A stretch of DNA of 64,000 bases from Variovorax sp. OK212 (GCF_900112425.1 NZ_FOLP01000023.1:1-64000); one strand, 5' to 3'. Positions 7,184 to 18,416 are shown, counted from the stretch's first letter. The notes: a model not told the origin generated them from the sequence alone. Numbers and translations are program-made.

Positions 7184-8719
7184 TCAGTGCGTCCGACCGC
7201 CAGCAGGCCGTTTCTCGCCACGCGCCAAAGCCAGCTCCTCCACAGCCATCCCCAAAGCCCGAATCCCCGCAGGAATCTGCGCCGCAGCAATGGAAGACAA
7301 GCGCAGCCGAAAGAACGGACAAGGATAAGGAGGCCGCGCAAAAAACACGTCCCCCGCCTCGATCAGCACCCCATGGTTGCGCGCCATCAACGACAGCTCG
7401 GTCGCATCCACCCAGGTAGGCGCCTGCACCCAGATGGAGGCCCCGCCGGAAGGCAGCCGAAACTCGAAGTCGGGCAGGTGGTCACGCAGCGCCTGTGCCG
7501 CCAGGGCCAGCCGTTCCTGCATCGCATGGTTCACCCGCCGCGCATGCGACTCGTGGTGCCCCAGCGAAAGAAACAGCGCATAGGCGTGCTGCAGGAAAGC
7601 ACTCGGGTGCCGCACCATCGCATGCCGAATGACCCGCAGTTCCTTGATCAGCGCACGCGGCGCCACGATGAACCCCAGCCGCAGCGCAGGCGACAAGCTC
7701 TTCGACACAGACCCCACGTAGATCACCCGCCCCGTCTTGTCCAGGCTCTTGAGCGCAGGCATCGGCGTGCCTTCGTACAGGTTCTCCGCCTCGTAGTCGT
7801 CCTCGATGATCACGAAGTCCTGCAGCTCCGCCTTGCGCAGCAGCCACTGGCGCCGCTCCAGGCTCAAGGTGGCGGTGGTCGGGCTCTGGTGCGAAGGCGT
7901 CACGAACAGGTAGTCCGCGGCCGGTAGCGCGTCGACCACCAGCCCGTCTTCGTCCACATCCACCTCGACCCACTTGGGTTGCCGCAGCGAGAAGCTGTTG
8001 CGCGCATGCGGGTGCCCCGGCTCCTCCAGGCCCACGCGCGTCTGCTCGTCGAACAGCGCCTCGGCCAGCAGGTAGTAGGCGTGCTGCGCGCCCATCGTCA
8101 CCAGGATCTCTTCCTTCAGCGCGAACACGCCGCGCTTGGGCAGCAGCCGCGTGCGTATCTGCTCGATCAGGTCGGGCACGTCGTCGGTCTCGAAGTCCGG
8201 CGTCCAGTGCGGCAGCTGCGAGCGCGCCAGGCTGCGCGCGCAGCACTCGCGAAAGTCTTCGGTGGGAAACAGCTGCGGGTCGTAGTTGCCGTAGACAAAG
8301 GGGTACGGGTAGTCGCGCCACCGGTCGGGCTTGGACAGCGTGGGCTTGTCGAGCAGCGAGCGCAGCACGCGCCCCGACCAGTCGGGCGGCTGGCTCGCCT
8401 GCCCGCTGCGCCCCACCAGCGGCTCCGCGTGCACGGCGGAGACCGGCCGCGCATTGCGCGCCACGAACACCCCGCTGCGCGGACGCGCTTCAAGAAAGCC
8501 TTCGTCGATCAGTTGCAGATAGGCCGAGGTGACGGTGTTGCGGCTCAACCCCAGCAACGCGGCGAGCTCGCGCGACGAAGGCAGCGGCGCCCCCGGGCTC
8601 AGGTGTTCTTCAAGAATGGCCTGCACCACGGCAGACCGCAAACGGGCCTGCAGGGGCAACGCCGGCTGGTCGGGCAGCGCAAAGAGCTGCGCCCATTGGG
8701 TGGCTCGCGGGTTGGGCAT
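7184..8719 (-). CDS. MocR/GntR-type regulator with aminotransferase domain
   Basis: A 511-residue MocR-subfamily regulator. An N-terminal GntR winged helix (residues about 15-80: LPSSRELAALLGLSRNTVTS) is fused to a class I aminotransferase-like domain. That domain keeps the PLP features: EDDYEAE near residue 300 and SVSKSLSPALRLG with the Schiff-base Lys. Such proteins sense PLP adducts of amines or amino acids; TauR, GabR and PdxR are examples. ATG 8719 is chosen. It is divergent from the SnoaL/oxidase/ABC transporter genes across 139 bp, the usual place for its operator, so it probably controls them. A role for the taurine transporter on its other side is also possible, as TauR is a MocR protein. 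Confidence 0.9.
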   Translation of the reverse strand: MPNPRATQWAQLFALPDQPALPLQARLRSAVVQAILEEHLSPGAPLPSSRELAALLGLSRNTVTSAYLQLIDEGFLEARPRSGVFVARNARPVSAVHAEPLVGRSGQASQPPDWSGRVLRSLLDKPTLSKPDRWRDYPYPFVYGNYDPQLFPTEDFRECCARSLARSQLPHWTPDFETDDVPDLIEQIRTRLLPKRGVFALKEEILVTMGAQHAYYLLAEALFDEQTRVGLEEPGHPHARNSFSLRQPKWVEVDVDEDGLVVDALPAADYLFVTPSHQSPTTATLSLERRQWLLRKAELQDFVIIEDDYEAENLYEGTPMPALKSLDKTGRVIYVGSVSKSLSPALRLGFIVAPRALIKELRVIRHAMVRHPSAFLQHAYALFLSLGHHESHARRVNHAMQERLALAAQALRDHLPDFEFRLPSGGASIWVQAPTWVDATELSLMARNHGVLIEAGDVFFARPPYPCPFFRLRLSSIAAAQIPAGIRALGMAVEELALARGEKRPAGGRTH

Positions 8720-8796
8720 GGTGCGCCGCAGTTTAGGGCAGCGCGCGCCGTTCTTCACGTTCCGGTGGCGTTCTGGCTCGGTCGAATCCCCGCAAC

Positions 8797-8817
8797 TGGC
8801 CCTATCGCGCGGCCAGC
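8797..8817. promoter_or_regulatory. Inverted repeat in the MocR divergent promoter region
   Basis: CTGGCC-N9-GGCCAG lies between the divergent starts at 8719 and 8859, a plausible operator for the MocR protein. The half-site is short and GC-rich, so chance cannot be excluded. Confidence 0.3.
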
Positions 8818-8858
8818 GGGCTGCCTACGCTTGCCCCATCAATTTCCGGAGCTTCCGC

Positions 8859-9278
8859 GTGACCGCCTCTTCTTCATCTTCCTCTTCTTCGTCCTCGGTG
8901 ACCACCGACACTCTCGCCGCCTTCAGCGACGCCTGGAACCGCCACGACATCGACGCCCTCATGGGCTTCATGACCGCCGACTGCATCTTCCAGACCGCCG
9001 CCGGCCCCGACGCCTGCGGCACGCGCCACGTGGGCACCGAGGCGGTGCGCAAGGCCTTCGCCACCGCGTGGGCCGCCGTGCCCGACGCGCAGTGGGTGAA
9101 CGGCCAGCACTTCGTGCACGGCGACTTCGGCACCTCGCAGTGGACCTTCACCGGCACCGCCGCCGACGGCAGCCGCATCGAGACCGACGGCATCGACGTG
9201 TTCACCTTCAGGGGCGACAGGATCCACCTGAAGAACGTGTTCCGCAAGGCCCGCCCCAACCTGCCCGCCGCCAAGTAA
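8859..9278 (+). CDS. SnoaL-like/NTF2-fold protein
   Basis: A 139-residue nuclear-transport-factor-2-fold protein. The core is LAAFSDAWNRHDIDALMGFM...DCIFQTAAG and the strand pattern ending GIDVFTFRGDRIHLKNVFRK is typical of SnoaL-like small enzymes or binding proteins acting on small organic molecules. I use GTG 8859 with GGAG about eight bases upstream; the open frame extends left into the MocR gene but without homology. Residues 4-13 are an unbroken serine run encoded by mixed TCT/TCA/TCC/TCG codons. It is 58 bp upstream of the FAD oxidase gene, and its substrate is probably shared with it. Confidence 0.8.
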   Translation: MTASSSSSSSSSSVTTDTLAAFSDAWNRHDIDALMGFMTADCIFQTAAGPDACGTRHVGTEAVRKAFATAWAAVPDAQWVNGQHFVHGDFGTSQWTFTGTAADGSRIETDGIDVFTFRGDRIHLKNVFRKARPNLPAAK

Positions 9279-9336
9279 GCCCCGGCGCGCACAACCCGCA
9301 CAGCCCGGCCTTTCTCTTCCTCTCTTGGAGCCCTTC

Positions 9337-10821
9337 ATGACCATGACAGGCACCGTGCCGTTCGCCACCGCGAGCGCGGCCATCGACAGCGCATCGCTCC
9401 AGCAGCCCCCCCCGTCGCACCAGGCGCCGTTTCGGCCCTACGACCCGCAGTACGACCCGCTGCACGCGCCCGACCCCGGCGCGGGCCGCGCCTACGCGCC
9501 CACCTGGTGGGTGGCCAGCGCCGGCGAGCCGCCGGAGGACGACGGCCCGCTGGTGCGCGACATCGATGTCGACGTGGCCATCATCGGCTCGGGCGCCACC
9601 GGCATGTCGACCGCGCTGTACCTCGCGCAGGAACACGGCATTCGCGCCACGGTGCTCGAAGCCAACCAGGCCGCGTGGGGCTGCTCCAGCCGCAGCGGCG
9701 GGCAGGGCCAGAACGCGAGCGGGCGCCTGAAGCGCTCGCAGTGGATCCAGCGCTGGGGCATGGACACCGCCAAGCAGCTCGACGCCGAGATCCGCAGCGG
9801 CTTCGAGAATTTTCGCGAGCTCACGCGCCAGATCGACTGCGATGCCTTCGACGGCGGCCACCTCTACCTGGCGCATCGGCGCGAGAAGCTGCCGGTGCTC
9901 GCGGCCGAGGCGCAGCTCATGCGCGAGAAGTTCGGCTACGCCACGCGGATGATGAGCGCCGAAGAGGTGCACGAAGGCTACTGCGACGAGCGCGAGACGG
10001 TGGGCGCGATGTTCGAGGCCGAGGGCATCGGCATCCACCCGCTGAAGTTCACCTTCGGGCTGATGCAGCGCGCCCGCGCGCTCGGCGTGACGGTGCACAC
10101 CTCGAGCCCGGTGCAGGGCTGGCACACGGTGGACGGCGTGCACCATCTGCAGACACCGGCCGGCGTGGTGCGCGCGCGCCGCGTGGCGGTGTGCACCGGC
10201 GGCTACACGGGGCAGGCGCTGAGCCCGCTGCTGAAGAACCGGATCATGCCGATCCTGTCGAACTCGGTGGTCACGCGCCCGCTGACCGACGCCGAGCTGC
10301 AGGCCACCAACTTCAAGTCGCAGACCTTCCTGACCGACACGCGCACGCTGCGCTTCTATTACCGGCTGCTCAAGGGCAACCGGCTGCAGATCGGCAGCCG
10401 CAGCTCGGTGAGCGGCGCCGACGCCGAGCACCCGGTGCACCTGAAGCTGCTGACGGACGCCATTGCGCGCAAGTTCCCGCCGCTGGCGGGCATCCGCATC
10501 GACTACTCGTGGTGGGGCTGGGTCGACATGAGCCACGACATGATGCCGCGCATCACGCAGCCCGAGGCCGACAAGAAGGTCTGGTACGCGGTGGGCTACG
10601 GCGGCAACGGCGTGTCGTTCTCCACCTGGGCGGGCAAGCGGCTGGCCGAGCGCGTGGCCGGCAAGGACACGGGCAAGGACGTGTTCGAGCTGCCCATCTA
10701 CGGCTCGCCGCTGCCGTTTCCCAACGTGCTGGGGCTGGTGGAGTCGCGCGCGTTCGCGCCGTTCCGGCGCGTGGGGCAGCGCATGCTCTACAAGTGGTAC
10801 TGGCTGCGGGACGAGAAGTAG
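9337..10821 (+). CDS. FAD-dependent amine/amino-acid oxidase (DAO/OrdL family)
   Basis: A 494-residue flavoprotein of the DadA/PuuB/OrdL type. The dinucleotide-binding motif is VAIIGSGATGMSTALYLAQ at about residues 70-90, followed by the acidic strand end VLEANQ and CSSRSGGQGQNASG. C-terminal FAD contacts appear in YAVGYGGNGVSFSTWAGK. It should oxidise an amine or N-substituted amino acid to an imine, feeding electrons to oxygen or a carrier. ATG 9337 is preceded by TTGGAG at 9325. A proline-rich N-terminal extension (about 60 residues, ending PTWW) is longer than average for the family. Next to a peptide-type transporter and an amidohydrolase, it likely degrades the imported compound. Confidence 0.88.
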   Translation: MTMTGTVPFATASAAIDSASLQQPPPSHQAPFRPYDPQYDPLHAPDPGAGRAYAPTWWVASAGEPPEDDGPLVRDIDVDVAIIGSGATGMSTALYLAQEHGIRATVLEANQAAWGCSSRSGGQGQNASGRLKRSQWIQRWGMDTAKQLDAEIRSGFENFRELTRQIDCDAFDGGHLYLAHRREKLPVLAAEAQLMREKFGYATRMMSAEEVHEGYCDERETVGAMFEAEGIGIHPLKFTFGLMQRARALGVTVHTSSPVQGWHTVDGVHHLQTPAGVVRARRVAVCTGGYTGQALSPLLKNRIMPILSNSVVTRPLTDAELQATNFKSQTFLTDTRTLRFYYRLLKGNRLQIGSRSSVSGADAEHPVHLKLLTDAIARKFPPLAGIRIDYSWWGWVDMSHDMMPRITQPEADKKVWYAVGYGGNGVSFSTWAGKRLAERVAGKDTGKDVFELPIYGSPLPFPNVLGLVESRAFAPFRRVGQRMLYKWYWLRDEK

Positions 10822-11064
10822 CGTTTTCGTGCATCGGGGAAGGCACCGCGCAAGCACCTTCCGCGGGCATTCCCCAAGGCATTCCCCGAAGTGGCGCACC
10901 ACCCCGCCGCACAACGGGGCAAACCCGCCCCCTCTGGCCCTGTGACTCGCGCCGCGTTGGCTCTTCGCCAGCGGGCCGCAAGCACCTATCTTCGACACCA
11001 AGGTGCCGCATGCCGATGCACACCGAATCCCGATTGCCTGTGTCGAACTCTCCGAGGTCCTGCC

Positions 11065-12672
11065 ATGTCGCTTCCCGTTTTCACGCGCCGCACCACCCTG
11101 CTCTCCGCCACCTTCGCGGCGGCGGGCACCCTGCTCCCGCTGCCAAGCTTCGCGGCCGACGAGCCCAAGCGCGGCGGCACGCTGGTCATCGGCAGCACGC
11201 AGACGCCGCGGCACCTGAACGGCGCGGTGCAGTCGGGCATCGCCACCGCCATGCCCTCCACGCAGGTGTTCGCCAGCCCGCTGCGCTTCGACGACAAGTG
11301 GAACCCGCAGCCCTACCTGGCGGAGTCGTGGAAGCTGGCCGACGACGCCAGGTCGCTCACGCTCAAGCTGCGCAAGGACGCGGTGTTCCATGACGGCAAG
11401 CCCGTCACCTCCGCCGACGTGGCCTTCTCCATCATGGCCATCAAGGCCAACCATCCCTTCGCCACCATGATGGGCCCGGTCGAGAAGGTGGACACGCCCG
11501 ACGCGCAGACCGCCGTCATCCGCATGAGCGTGCCGCACCCGGCCATCGTGCTGGCGATGTCGCCCGCGCTGTGCCCCATTCTTCCCAAGCACATCTACGG
11601 CGACGGGCAGGACCTGAAGAACCACCCGCGCAACAGCACCGACGTGATCGGCTCCGGCCCGTTCCGCGTGACCGAGTTCAAGCCTTCGCAGCGCATCGTG
11701 CTGGAGCGCTTCGACAAGTTCTTCCTGCCCAACAAGCCCTACCTCGACAAGGTGATCTTCAACGTCACGCCCGACATGGCCAGCCTGGTGCTGGGCCTGG
11801 AGCGCGGCGACGTGCAGATGCTGCCCTTCGCCACGCTGCCCACCGACCTGAAGCGCCTGGCCAACGACCCCAAGGTGTCGCTCACGCCCAAGGGCTACGA
11901 CGGCATCGGCCCGCTCAACTGGCTGGCCTTCAACACGGCGAAGAAGCCGCTGTCGGACGTGCAGGTGCGCAAGGCCATTGCCACGTCCATCGACAAGAAC
12001 TTCATCACCAAGGCGCTGATGGGCGGCTTTGCCACGGTGTCCGACGGTCCGCTGGTGGCCAGCAGCCCATTTGCCGTGACCGACCTGGTGCGCTACCCGC
12101 TGGACCTGAAGAAGGCCGGCGAGATGCTGGACGCCGCGGGCTACAAGGCCGGTGCAGGGGGTGTGGGCGGCGAGCGCTTCAAGCTCACCATCGACTACCT
12201 GCCCGGCGGCGACGACCAGCAGAAGAACGTGGCGGAGTACATCCGCGGCCAGCTCAAGAAGGTGGGCATCACGGTGGAGGTGCGCGCCTCGGCCGACTTC
12301 CCGGCCTGGGCCAAGCGCCTGGCCACGCACGACTTCGACATGTCGATGGACGCGGTGTTCAACTGGGGCGACCCGATCATCGGCGTGCACCGCACCTACC
12401 TGTCGACCAACATCAAGCCGATCGTCTGGACCAACACGCAGTCGTACGCGAACCCGAAGGTCGACGAGCTGCTCAATACCGCCGGCAGCCTGACCGACCC
12501 GACGCAGCGCAAGGCCTACTACGCGACCTTCCAGAAGATCGTGACCGACGAGCTGCCCATCGAGTTCATCAACCAGGTGCCCTACCACACCATCACCAGC
12601 AAGAAGGTGGGCAACGTGCCGACCACCATCTGGGGGCCGCTGTCGCCGCTGGACGAGGTGTACCTCAAGTAA
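11065..12672 (+). CDS. Dipeptide/oligopeptide-type ABC substrate-binding protein
   Basis: A 535-residue SBP_bac_5 family protein. The signal peptide is at about residues 1-28, with twin arginines (FTRRTTLLSATFAAAG) suggesting Tat export, and cleavage after PSFA. The mature start (DEPKRGGTLVIGSTQTPRHL) and the middle motif VIGSGPFRVTEFKP are family hallmarks. It delivers a peptide, amine or opine-like compound to the permeases. A 243-bp gap separates it from the oxidase, so it may have its own promoter. The next gene follows after 12 bp. ATG 11065 is chosen; upstream in-frame codons lack homology. Confidence 0.92.
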   Translation: MSLPVFTRRTTLLSATFAAAGTLLPLPSFAADEPKRGGTLVIGSTQTPRHLNGAVQSGIATAMPSTQVFASPLRFDDKWNPQPYLAESWKLADDARSLTLKLRKDAVFHDGKPVTSADVAFSIMAIKANHPFATMMGPVEKVDTPDAQTAVIRMSVPHPAIVLAMSPALCPILPKHIYGDGQDLKNHPRNSTDVIGSGPFRVTEFKPSQRIVLERFDKFFLPNKPYLDKVIFNVTPDMASLVLGLERGDVQMLPFATLPTDLKRLANDPKVSLTPKGYDGIGPLNWLAFNTAKKPLSDVQVRKAIATSIDKNFITKALMGGFATVSDGPLVASSPFAVTDLVRYPLDLKKAGEMLDAAGYKAGAGGVGGERFKLTIDYLPGGDDQQKNVAEYIRGQLKKVGITVEVRASADFPAWAKRLATHDFDMSMDAVFNWGDPIIGVHRTYLSTNIKPIVWTNTQSYANPKVDELLNTAGSLTDPTQRKAYYATFQKIVTDELPIEFINQVPYHTITSKKVGNVPTTIWGPLSPLDEVYLK

Positions 12673-12684
12673 GGCGGGCAGCTC

Positions 12685-13662
12685 ATGGCCACGCTGCGTT
12701 ATGCCGCCTCGCGACTGCTCCAGGCCCTGGGCCTGGTGCTCGCGGTGGTGGTGCTGAATTTCGTGCTCGTGCACGCCGCGCCGGGCGACCCGGTGGAAAC
12801 CATTGCCGGTGCCAGCGGCGGCATGTCGCCCGAACTCATGGCGCAGCTGCGCACGCAGTACGGGCTGGACAAGTCGCTGCCCGTGCAGCTCGGCATCTAC
12901 CTGGGCAAGGTGGCGCAGGGCGACCTGGGCTACTCGTACTTCTTCAACCTGCCGGTGACGAGCATGATTGCCGAGCGCGTGCCCGCCACGCTGCTGCTGG
13001 TGCTGAGCTCGGTGCTGCTGGCGTTCTTCGTGGGCACGGCGCTGGGCGTGCTGTCGTCGCGCAAGCCGAACGGCTGGCTGTCGCAGTTCATCACGGTGCT
13101 GTCGCTGGTGGGCTTCGCGGCGCCGGTGTTCTGGCTGGGGATCATGCTGGTGATCCTGCTGGCGTCGGTGTTTCCCATCCTGCCGGTGGCGGGCATGCGC
13201 GCCATCGACTCGTCCGGTACCGGCGGCCTGGCCGACATGCTCGACGTGGCGCACCACCTGGTGCTGCCCACGCTCACGCTGAGCCTGGTGTACCTGGCGC
13301 AGTACAGCCGGCTCGCGCGCTCGTCGATGCTCGACGTGCTGGGCTCGGACTTCATTCGCACCGCGCGCGCCAAGGGCCTGGCCGAGCGCGTGGTGCTCTA
13401 CAAGCACGCGCTGCGCAATGCGCTGCTGCCGGTGGTCACGGTGCTGGGGCTGCAGTTCGGCAACGTGCTGGCCGGCGCCATCCTGGTGGAGACGGTGTTC
13501 AACTGGCCGGGCCTCGGCCGGCTGGCCTTCGAGTCGGTGCTGCGGCGCGACTACCCCACCATCCTGGGCGTGCTGCTGTTCTCGTCGGTCGTGGTGGTGG
13601 TGATGAACCAGCTCACCGACCTGTGCTATCGCTTCATCGACCCACGGATCAAGGCCTCATGA
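12685..13662 (+). CDS. ABC transporter permease, DppB type
   Basis: A 325-residue inner-membrane permease of the peptide/nickel family with six predicted membrane segments. The N-terminal hallmark is ASRLLQALGLVLAVVVLNFV then HAAPGDPVE. The EAA loop is ARAKGLAERVVLYKHALRNA. It pairs with the DppC-type permease whose ATG overlaps its TGA (ATGA), so the two are translationally coupled. Confidence 0.93.
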   Translation: MATLRYAASRLLQALGLVLAVVVLNFVLVHAAPGDPVETIAGASGGMSPELMAQLRTQYGLDKSLPVQLGIYLGKVAQGDLGYSYFFNLPVTSMIAERVPATLLLVLSSVLLAFFVGTALGVLSSRKPNGWLSQFITVLSLVGFAAPVFWLGIMLVILLASVFPILPVAGMRAIDSSGTGGLADMLDVAHHLVLPTLTLSLVYLAQYSRLARSSMLDVLGSDFIRTARAKGLAERVVLYKHALRNALLPVVTVLGLQFGNVLAGAILVETVFNWPGLGRLAFESVLRRDYPTILGVLLFSSVVVVVMNQLTDLCYRFIDPRIKAS

Positions 13663-14602
13663 GCAAGGTGATCACGATGCCCCCTGTTGCTGCTGCATCT
13701 TCCAAGGCCAAAGCCAGGTTGCCCCCGGCACCCATGCCACCCACGGCGCGCGCCGTGCGCGTCGAGCACCCCGGCATGGAGGCGATGCGCATGTTCCTGC
13801 GCAACCCCGCCGCCATCGCCGGCATGGTGATGCTGCTGGCGGTGCTGCTGGTGGCCATTGCCGGGCCCTGGCTCTACCCGGCCGACCCGTTCGAGATCAA
13901 GGCCGCGCCGCTCACCCCGCCCTTCAGCGAGGACGCCTGGCTCGGCAGCGACTACCTGGGCCGCGACGTGCTCACCGCGCTGATCTATGGCGGGCGCGCC
14001 ACGCTGCTGGTGGGCGCGGTGGCCGCGCTGCTGTCGGTGGTGATCGGCATCACGCTCGGTGCCTTCGCGGGCTACTACGGCGGCAAGGTCGATGCGGCGC
14101 TGATGAAGCTCACCGAGTTCTTCCAGGTGCTGCCCGCGCTGCTGTTCGCGATGGTGGTGGTGACGCTGTTCTCGCCCACGCTGGTGACGGTGACGCTGGC
14201 CATCGGCATCGTGAGCTGGACCGGCACCGCGCGGCTCACGCGGGCCGAGTTCATGAAGTACCGCGGACTGGAGTTCGTGCGCGCCGAGCGCGCCATCGGC
14301 GCGCGCGACGCGCGCATCATCTGGAAGGTGATCCTGCCGAACGCGCTGCCGCCGCTGGTGGTGTCGGCCACGCTGGCCATCGGCGCGGCCATCCTGTTCG
14401 AGGCCGGCCTGTCGTTCCTCGGGCTGGGCGACCCGAACCAGATGAGCTGGGGCCTGATGATCGGTTCGAGCCGGCAGTACGTGCTGTCGTGCTGGTGGGC
14501 CGTGGCCTTTCCGGGCGTGGCCATCTTCATCACCGTGCTGGCCGTCAGCCTCATCGGCGACGGGCTGAACGATGCCCTCAACCCCAAGCTGAGGGAACGC
14601 TG

Positions 14603-14603
<1 letters not shown>
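13659..14603 (+). CDS. ABC transporter permease, DppC type
   Basis: A 314-residue second permease. An N-terminal proline/alanine-rich cytoplasmic segment precedes FLRNPAAIAGMVMLL. The conserved WLGSDYLGRDVLTALIYGGR motif is diagnostic, and the EAA loop is RAERAIGARDARIIWKVILP. ATG 13659 overlaps the upstream stop, and its own TGA overlaps the ATG of the first ATPase by one base, giving a tightly coupled operon. Confidence 0.93.
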
Positions 14604-15666
<1,063 letters not shown>

Positions 15667-15670
<4 letters not shown>

Positions 15671-16704
15671 CGTTCATCGGCAAGACCGACACGCTGCTGG
15701 CGGTCGACGACCTGAAGGTGCACTTTCCGCGCGGCAGGGCCGGCTGGGGCCGCACGCCCGAGGTGGTGAAGGCGGTGGACGGCGTCTCGTTCGAGGTGCG
15801 CCGCGGCAGCACGCTGGCGGTGGTCGGCGAATCAGGCTCGGGCAAGACCACCACCGCGCTGGCGGTGATGCGGCTCGCGCCCGTGACCTCGGGGCGCATG
15901 CGGCTGGGCGACACCGACCTGGGCGCGCTGCAGGGCGAGGCCTTGCGCCAGGCGCGCACGCGCATGCAGATCATCTTCCAGGACCCGTTCTCCTCGCTGA
16001 ACCCGCGCGAGCGCGCGGGCGCCGCCGTGCGCGCGCCGCTGGACCTGATGCGCGTGGGAACGCCGGACGAGCGCACGCGCCGCGTGGCCGAGCTGTTCGA
16101 GGCGGTGGGGCTGCGGCCCGAGCAGCAGCACCTGTTTCCGCACCAGTTCTCGGGCGGGCAGCGCCAGCGCATCAACATCGCGCGGGCGCTGGCCACCAAC
16201 CCCGAGCTGGTGGTGTGCGACGAGCCGGTGTCGGCACTGGACATCGCGATTCGCGCACAAATACTGAACCTGCTGGCCCGGCTGCAGCGCGAGCTGGGGT
16301 TGACCTACCTGTTCATCTCGCACGACATGGCGGTGGTGGAACACATCTGCGACGACATCGCGGTGATGTACCTCGGCCAGATCGTGGAGCGCGCGCCGCG
16401 GCGCAGCTTCTTCGCGCGGCCGCTGCATCCGTACAGCGTGGCGCTGATGTCGGCCGTGCCCACCGTGAGCGGCGGACGCAGGCGCGCGGCGAACCGCATC
16501 AAGCTCAGCGGCGACCCGCCGAGCCCCATCGACCCGCCCAAGGGCTGCCGCTTTGCCGGCCGCTGCCCGGTGGCGGAGCCGGCCTGCGCGGCCGAGCTGC
16601 CGCCGCTGCGCGAGGTCGCGCCCGATCACTGGGTACGCTGCAGGCGCGTCGAGCTCGTCGACGGCCTGCCGCGCCCGCCTCTTTCGATTCCAGAGTCGCC
16701 ATGA
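15667..16704 (+). CDS. ABC transporter ATPase, DppF type
   Basis: A 345-residue second ATPase, partner of the DppD-type subunit. Walker A is GESGSGKT, the signature is FSGGQRQRINIARAL, Walker B is LVVCDEPVSALD, and the switch is ISHDMAVVEHICDD. The C-terminal CRFAGRCPVAEPAC is the paired Cys motif. It begins ATGA-overlapped with the previous gene, and its last codons overlap the start of the amidohydrolase gene. This suggests the amidohydrolase acts on the transported substrate. Confidence 0.93.
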
Positions 16705-18416
16705 GCCCAAACAAGACCCCAACCAACACCAACACCGCCGCGAGCACCACGGTCTACACCGCCCGCAAGATCATCACCATGAACCCCATGCAGCCGCACG
16801 CCACCCACGTGGCGGTGCGCGACGGCCGCGTGCTGGCCGTCGGTTCGCTGGCGGAGATGCAGGCCTGGGGCCAGTTCACGCTGGACGAACGCTTTGCCGC
16901 CAAGGTGCTGATGCCCGGGCTGGTCGAAGGCCACTGCCACCTGAAGGAAGGCAGCATGTGGGACTGGACATACCTCGGCTGGTTCGACCGCCGAGACCCC
17001 GCGGGCAAGGTGTGGAGCGGCCTGCGCTCGATGGACGAGGTGGTGTCGCGCCTGAGCGAAGTGGCCGCGAAGATGACGGCCGACGGCGTGCCCGACACCG
17101 TGCCGCTCATCGCCTGGGGCTTCGACCCGATCTACTTCGGCGGCGAGCGCATGACGGTTCGGCACGTCGACCGCGCGAGCGCCACGCGGCCCATCGTCAT
17201 CGGCCATGCCAACGGGCACCTGATGAACGTGAACAGCGCGATGCTGAGCATTGCGCAGATCACGCGCGACAACGAGGTGGAGGGCGTGGTCAAGTTCGCA
17301 GAGGGTTCGAACGAGGGCGAGCCCACCGGCGAGCTGCAGGAGCCGGCCGCCATGTTCCTGGTGCTGCGCAAGATCGGCAACGCCGGCCTGCTGGCGCCGA
17401 TGACCGAGGCGGGCGTGCGCTCGTTCGCCAAGCTGGCCTGCCTGCAGGGCGTGACCACGGCGACCGACCTCGTCAACAAGCTCACGCCCGAGGACTGCGG
17501 CGTGCTCGAGAAGACGACGGCCGACGACGCTTTCGGCGTTCGCATCCTCCCCGCGTTCCAGGCCTTCCACGGCACGCACGGCGCGGCGCAGGGTGCCGAG
17601 CACGTGAAGGCGCTGATGCCGCGCAACACCGACCGCCTGCGCTACGGGCTGGTGAAGATGATGCTCGACGGCTCCATCCAGGGCTTCTCGGCGCGGCTGC
17701 GCTGGCCGGGGCATTTCAACGGCGCGCCCAACGGCATCTGGGTGACCGCGCCCGCGCAGTACGAGACCGACTTCGAGACCTACCACCGCGCGGGCCTCAC
17801 CATCCACACGCACACCAACGGCGACGAGGCCAGCGAGGTGGCCATCGACGCCATCGAGCGCGTGCTCACGCGCGCGCCGCGGCCCGACCACCGCCACACG
17901 CTGCAGCACGGCCAGATGATCGACGCGCCGCTGTTCCGCCGCATGGCCCAGCTGGGCCTGTGCGCCAACCTGTTCGCCAACCACATCTGGTACTGGGGCG
18001 ACCAGCACTACGAGATGACGATGGGCCCCGACCGCGCCAACCGGCTCGACGCCTGTGGCAGCGCGCTGGCCGCGGGCGTGCCGCTGGCCATTCACTCCGA
18101 CGCGCCGGTCACGCCGCTGGGCCCGCTGTTCACGGCCTGGTGCGCGGTGAACCGCGTGACGCCCAAGGGCCGGCTGCTGGGCGAGGCGGAGCGCATCACC
18201 GTGGCGCAGGCGCTGCGCGCCATCACGCTGGGCGCGGCCTGGACGCTGAAGCTCGACGGCGAGGTCGGCAGCATCGAATGCGGCAAGCGTGCCGACTTCT
18301 GCGTGCTGGAAGACGACCCGCTCGAGATGGACCCGATGGCGCTGAAGGACGCGCGCGTGTGGGGCACCGTGCTGTCGGGCCGCGTGTTCGAGGCGCAGCG
18401 GGGACAGACCGCGTGA
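16701..18416 (+). CDS. YtcJ-like metal-dependent amidohydrolase
   Basis: A 571-residue amidohydrolase-superfamily enzyme of the YtcJ/LAF3 branch. Metal ligands visible are H78 and H80 (VEGHCHLKEG), HTHTNGDE at about residue 365, an HTLQHGQ strand, and IHSDAPVTP carrying the catalytic Asp. A beta-sandwich half wraps both ends (VAVRDGRVLAVG and GKRADFCVLEDDP). It should hydrolyse an amide, N-acyl or cyclic amide bond. The ATG overlaps the end of the last transporter gene. The gene ends overlapping a COG0523 GTPase, which may load its metal. Confidence 0.88.
   Translation: MSPNKTPTNTNTAASTTVYTARKIITMNPMQPHATHVAVRDGRVLAVGSLAEMQAWGQFTLDERFAAKVLMPGLVEGHCHLKEGSMWDWTYLGWFDRRDPAGKVWSGLRSMDEVVSRLSEVAAKMTADGVPDTVPLIAWGFDPIYFGGERMTVRHVDRASATRPIVIGHANGHLMNVNSAMLSIAQITRDNEVEGVVKFAEGSNEGEPTGELQEPAAMFLVLRKIGNAGLLAPMTEAGVRSFAKLACLQGVTTATDLVNKLTPEDCGVLEKTTADDAFGVRILPAFQAFHGTHGAAQGAEHVKALMPRNTDRLRYGLVKMMLDGSIQGFSARLRWPGHFNGAPNGIWVTAPAQYETDFETYHRAGLTIHTHTNGDEASEVAIDAIERVLTRAPRPDHRHTLQHGQMIDAPLFRRMAQLGLCANLFANHIWYWGDQHYEMTMGPDRANRLDACGSALAAGVPLAIHSDAPVTPLGPLFTAWCAVNRVTPKGRLLGEAERITVAQALRAITLGAAWTLKLDGEVGSIECGKRADFCVLEDDPLEMDPMALKDARVWGTVLSGRVFEAQRGQTA

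Noticed and set aside
6845..7341. Several 60-140 codon open frames on both strands in the tauA-MocR gap
   Set aside because: They overlap each other in most frames, have Arg/Pro/Ser-rich compositions caused by the repeat DNA, and lack ribosome-binding sites or homology.
9208..13407. A 1399-codon open frame on the minus strand opposite the oxidase and peptide transporter genes
   Set aside because: Its translation is His/Arg/Gln/Ala-rich low complexity without motifs, and it lies exactly opposite well-supported genes. It is a product of high GC content.
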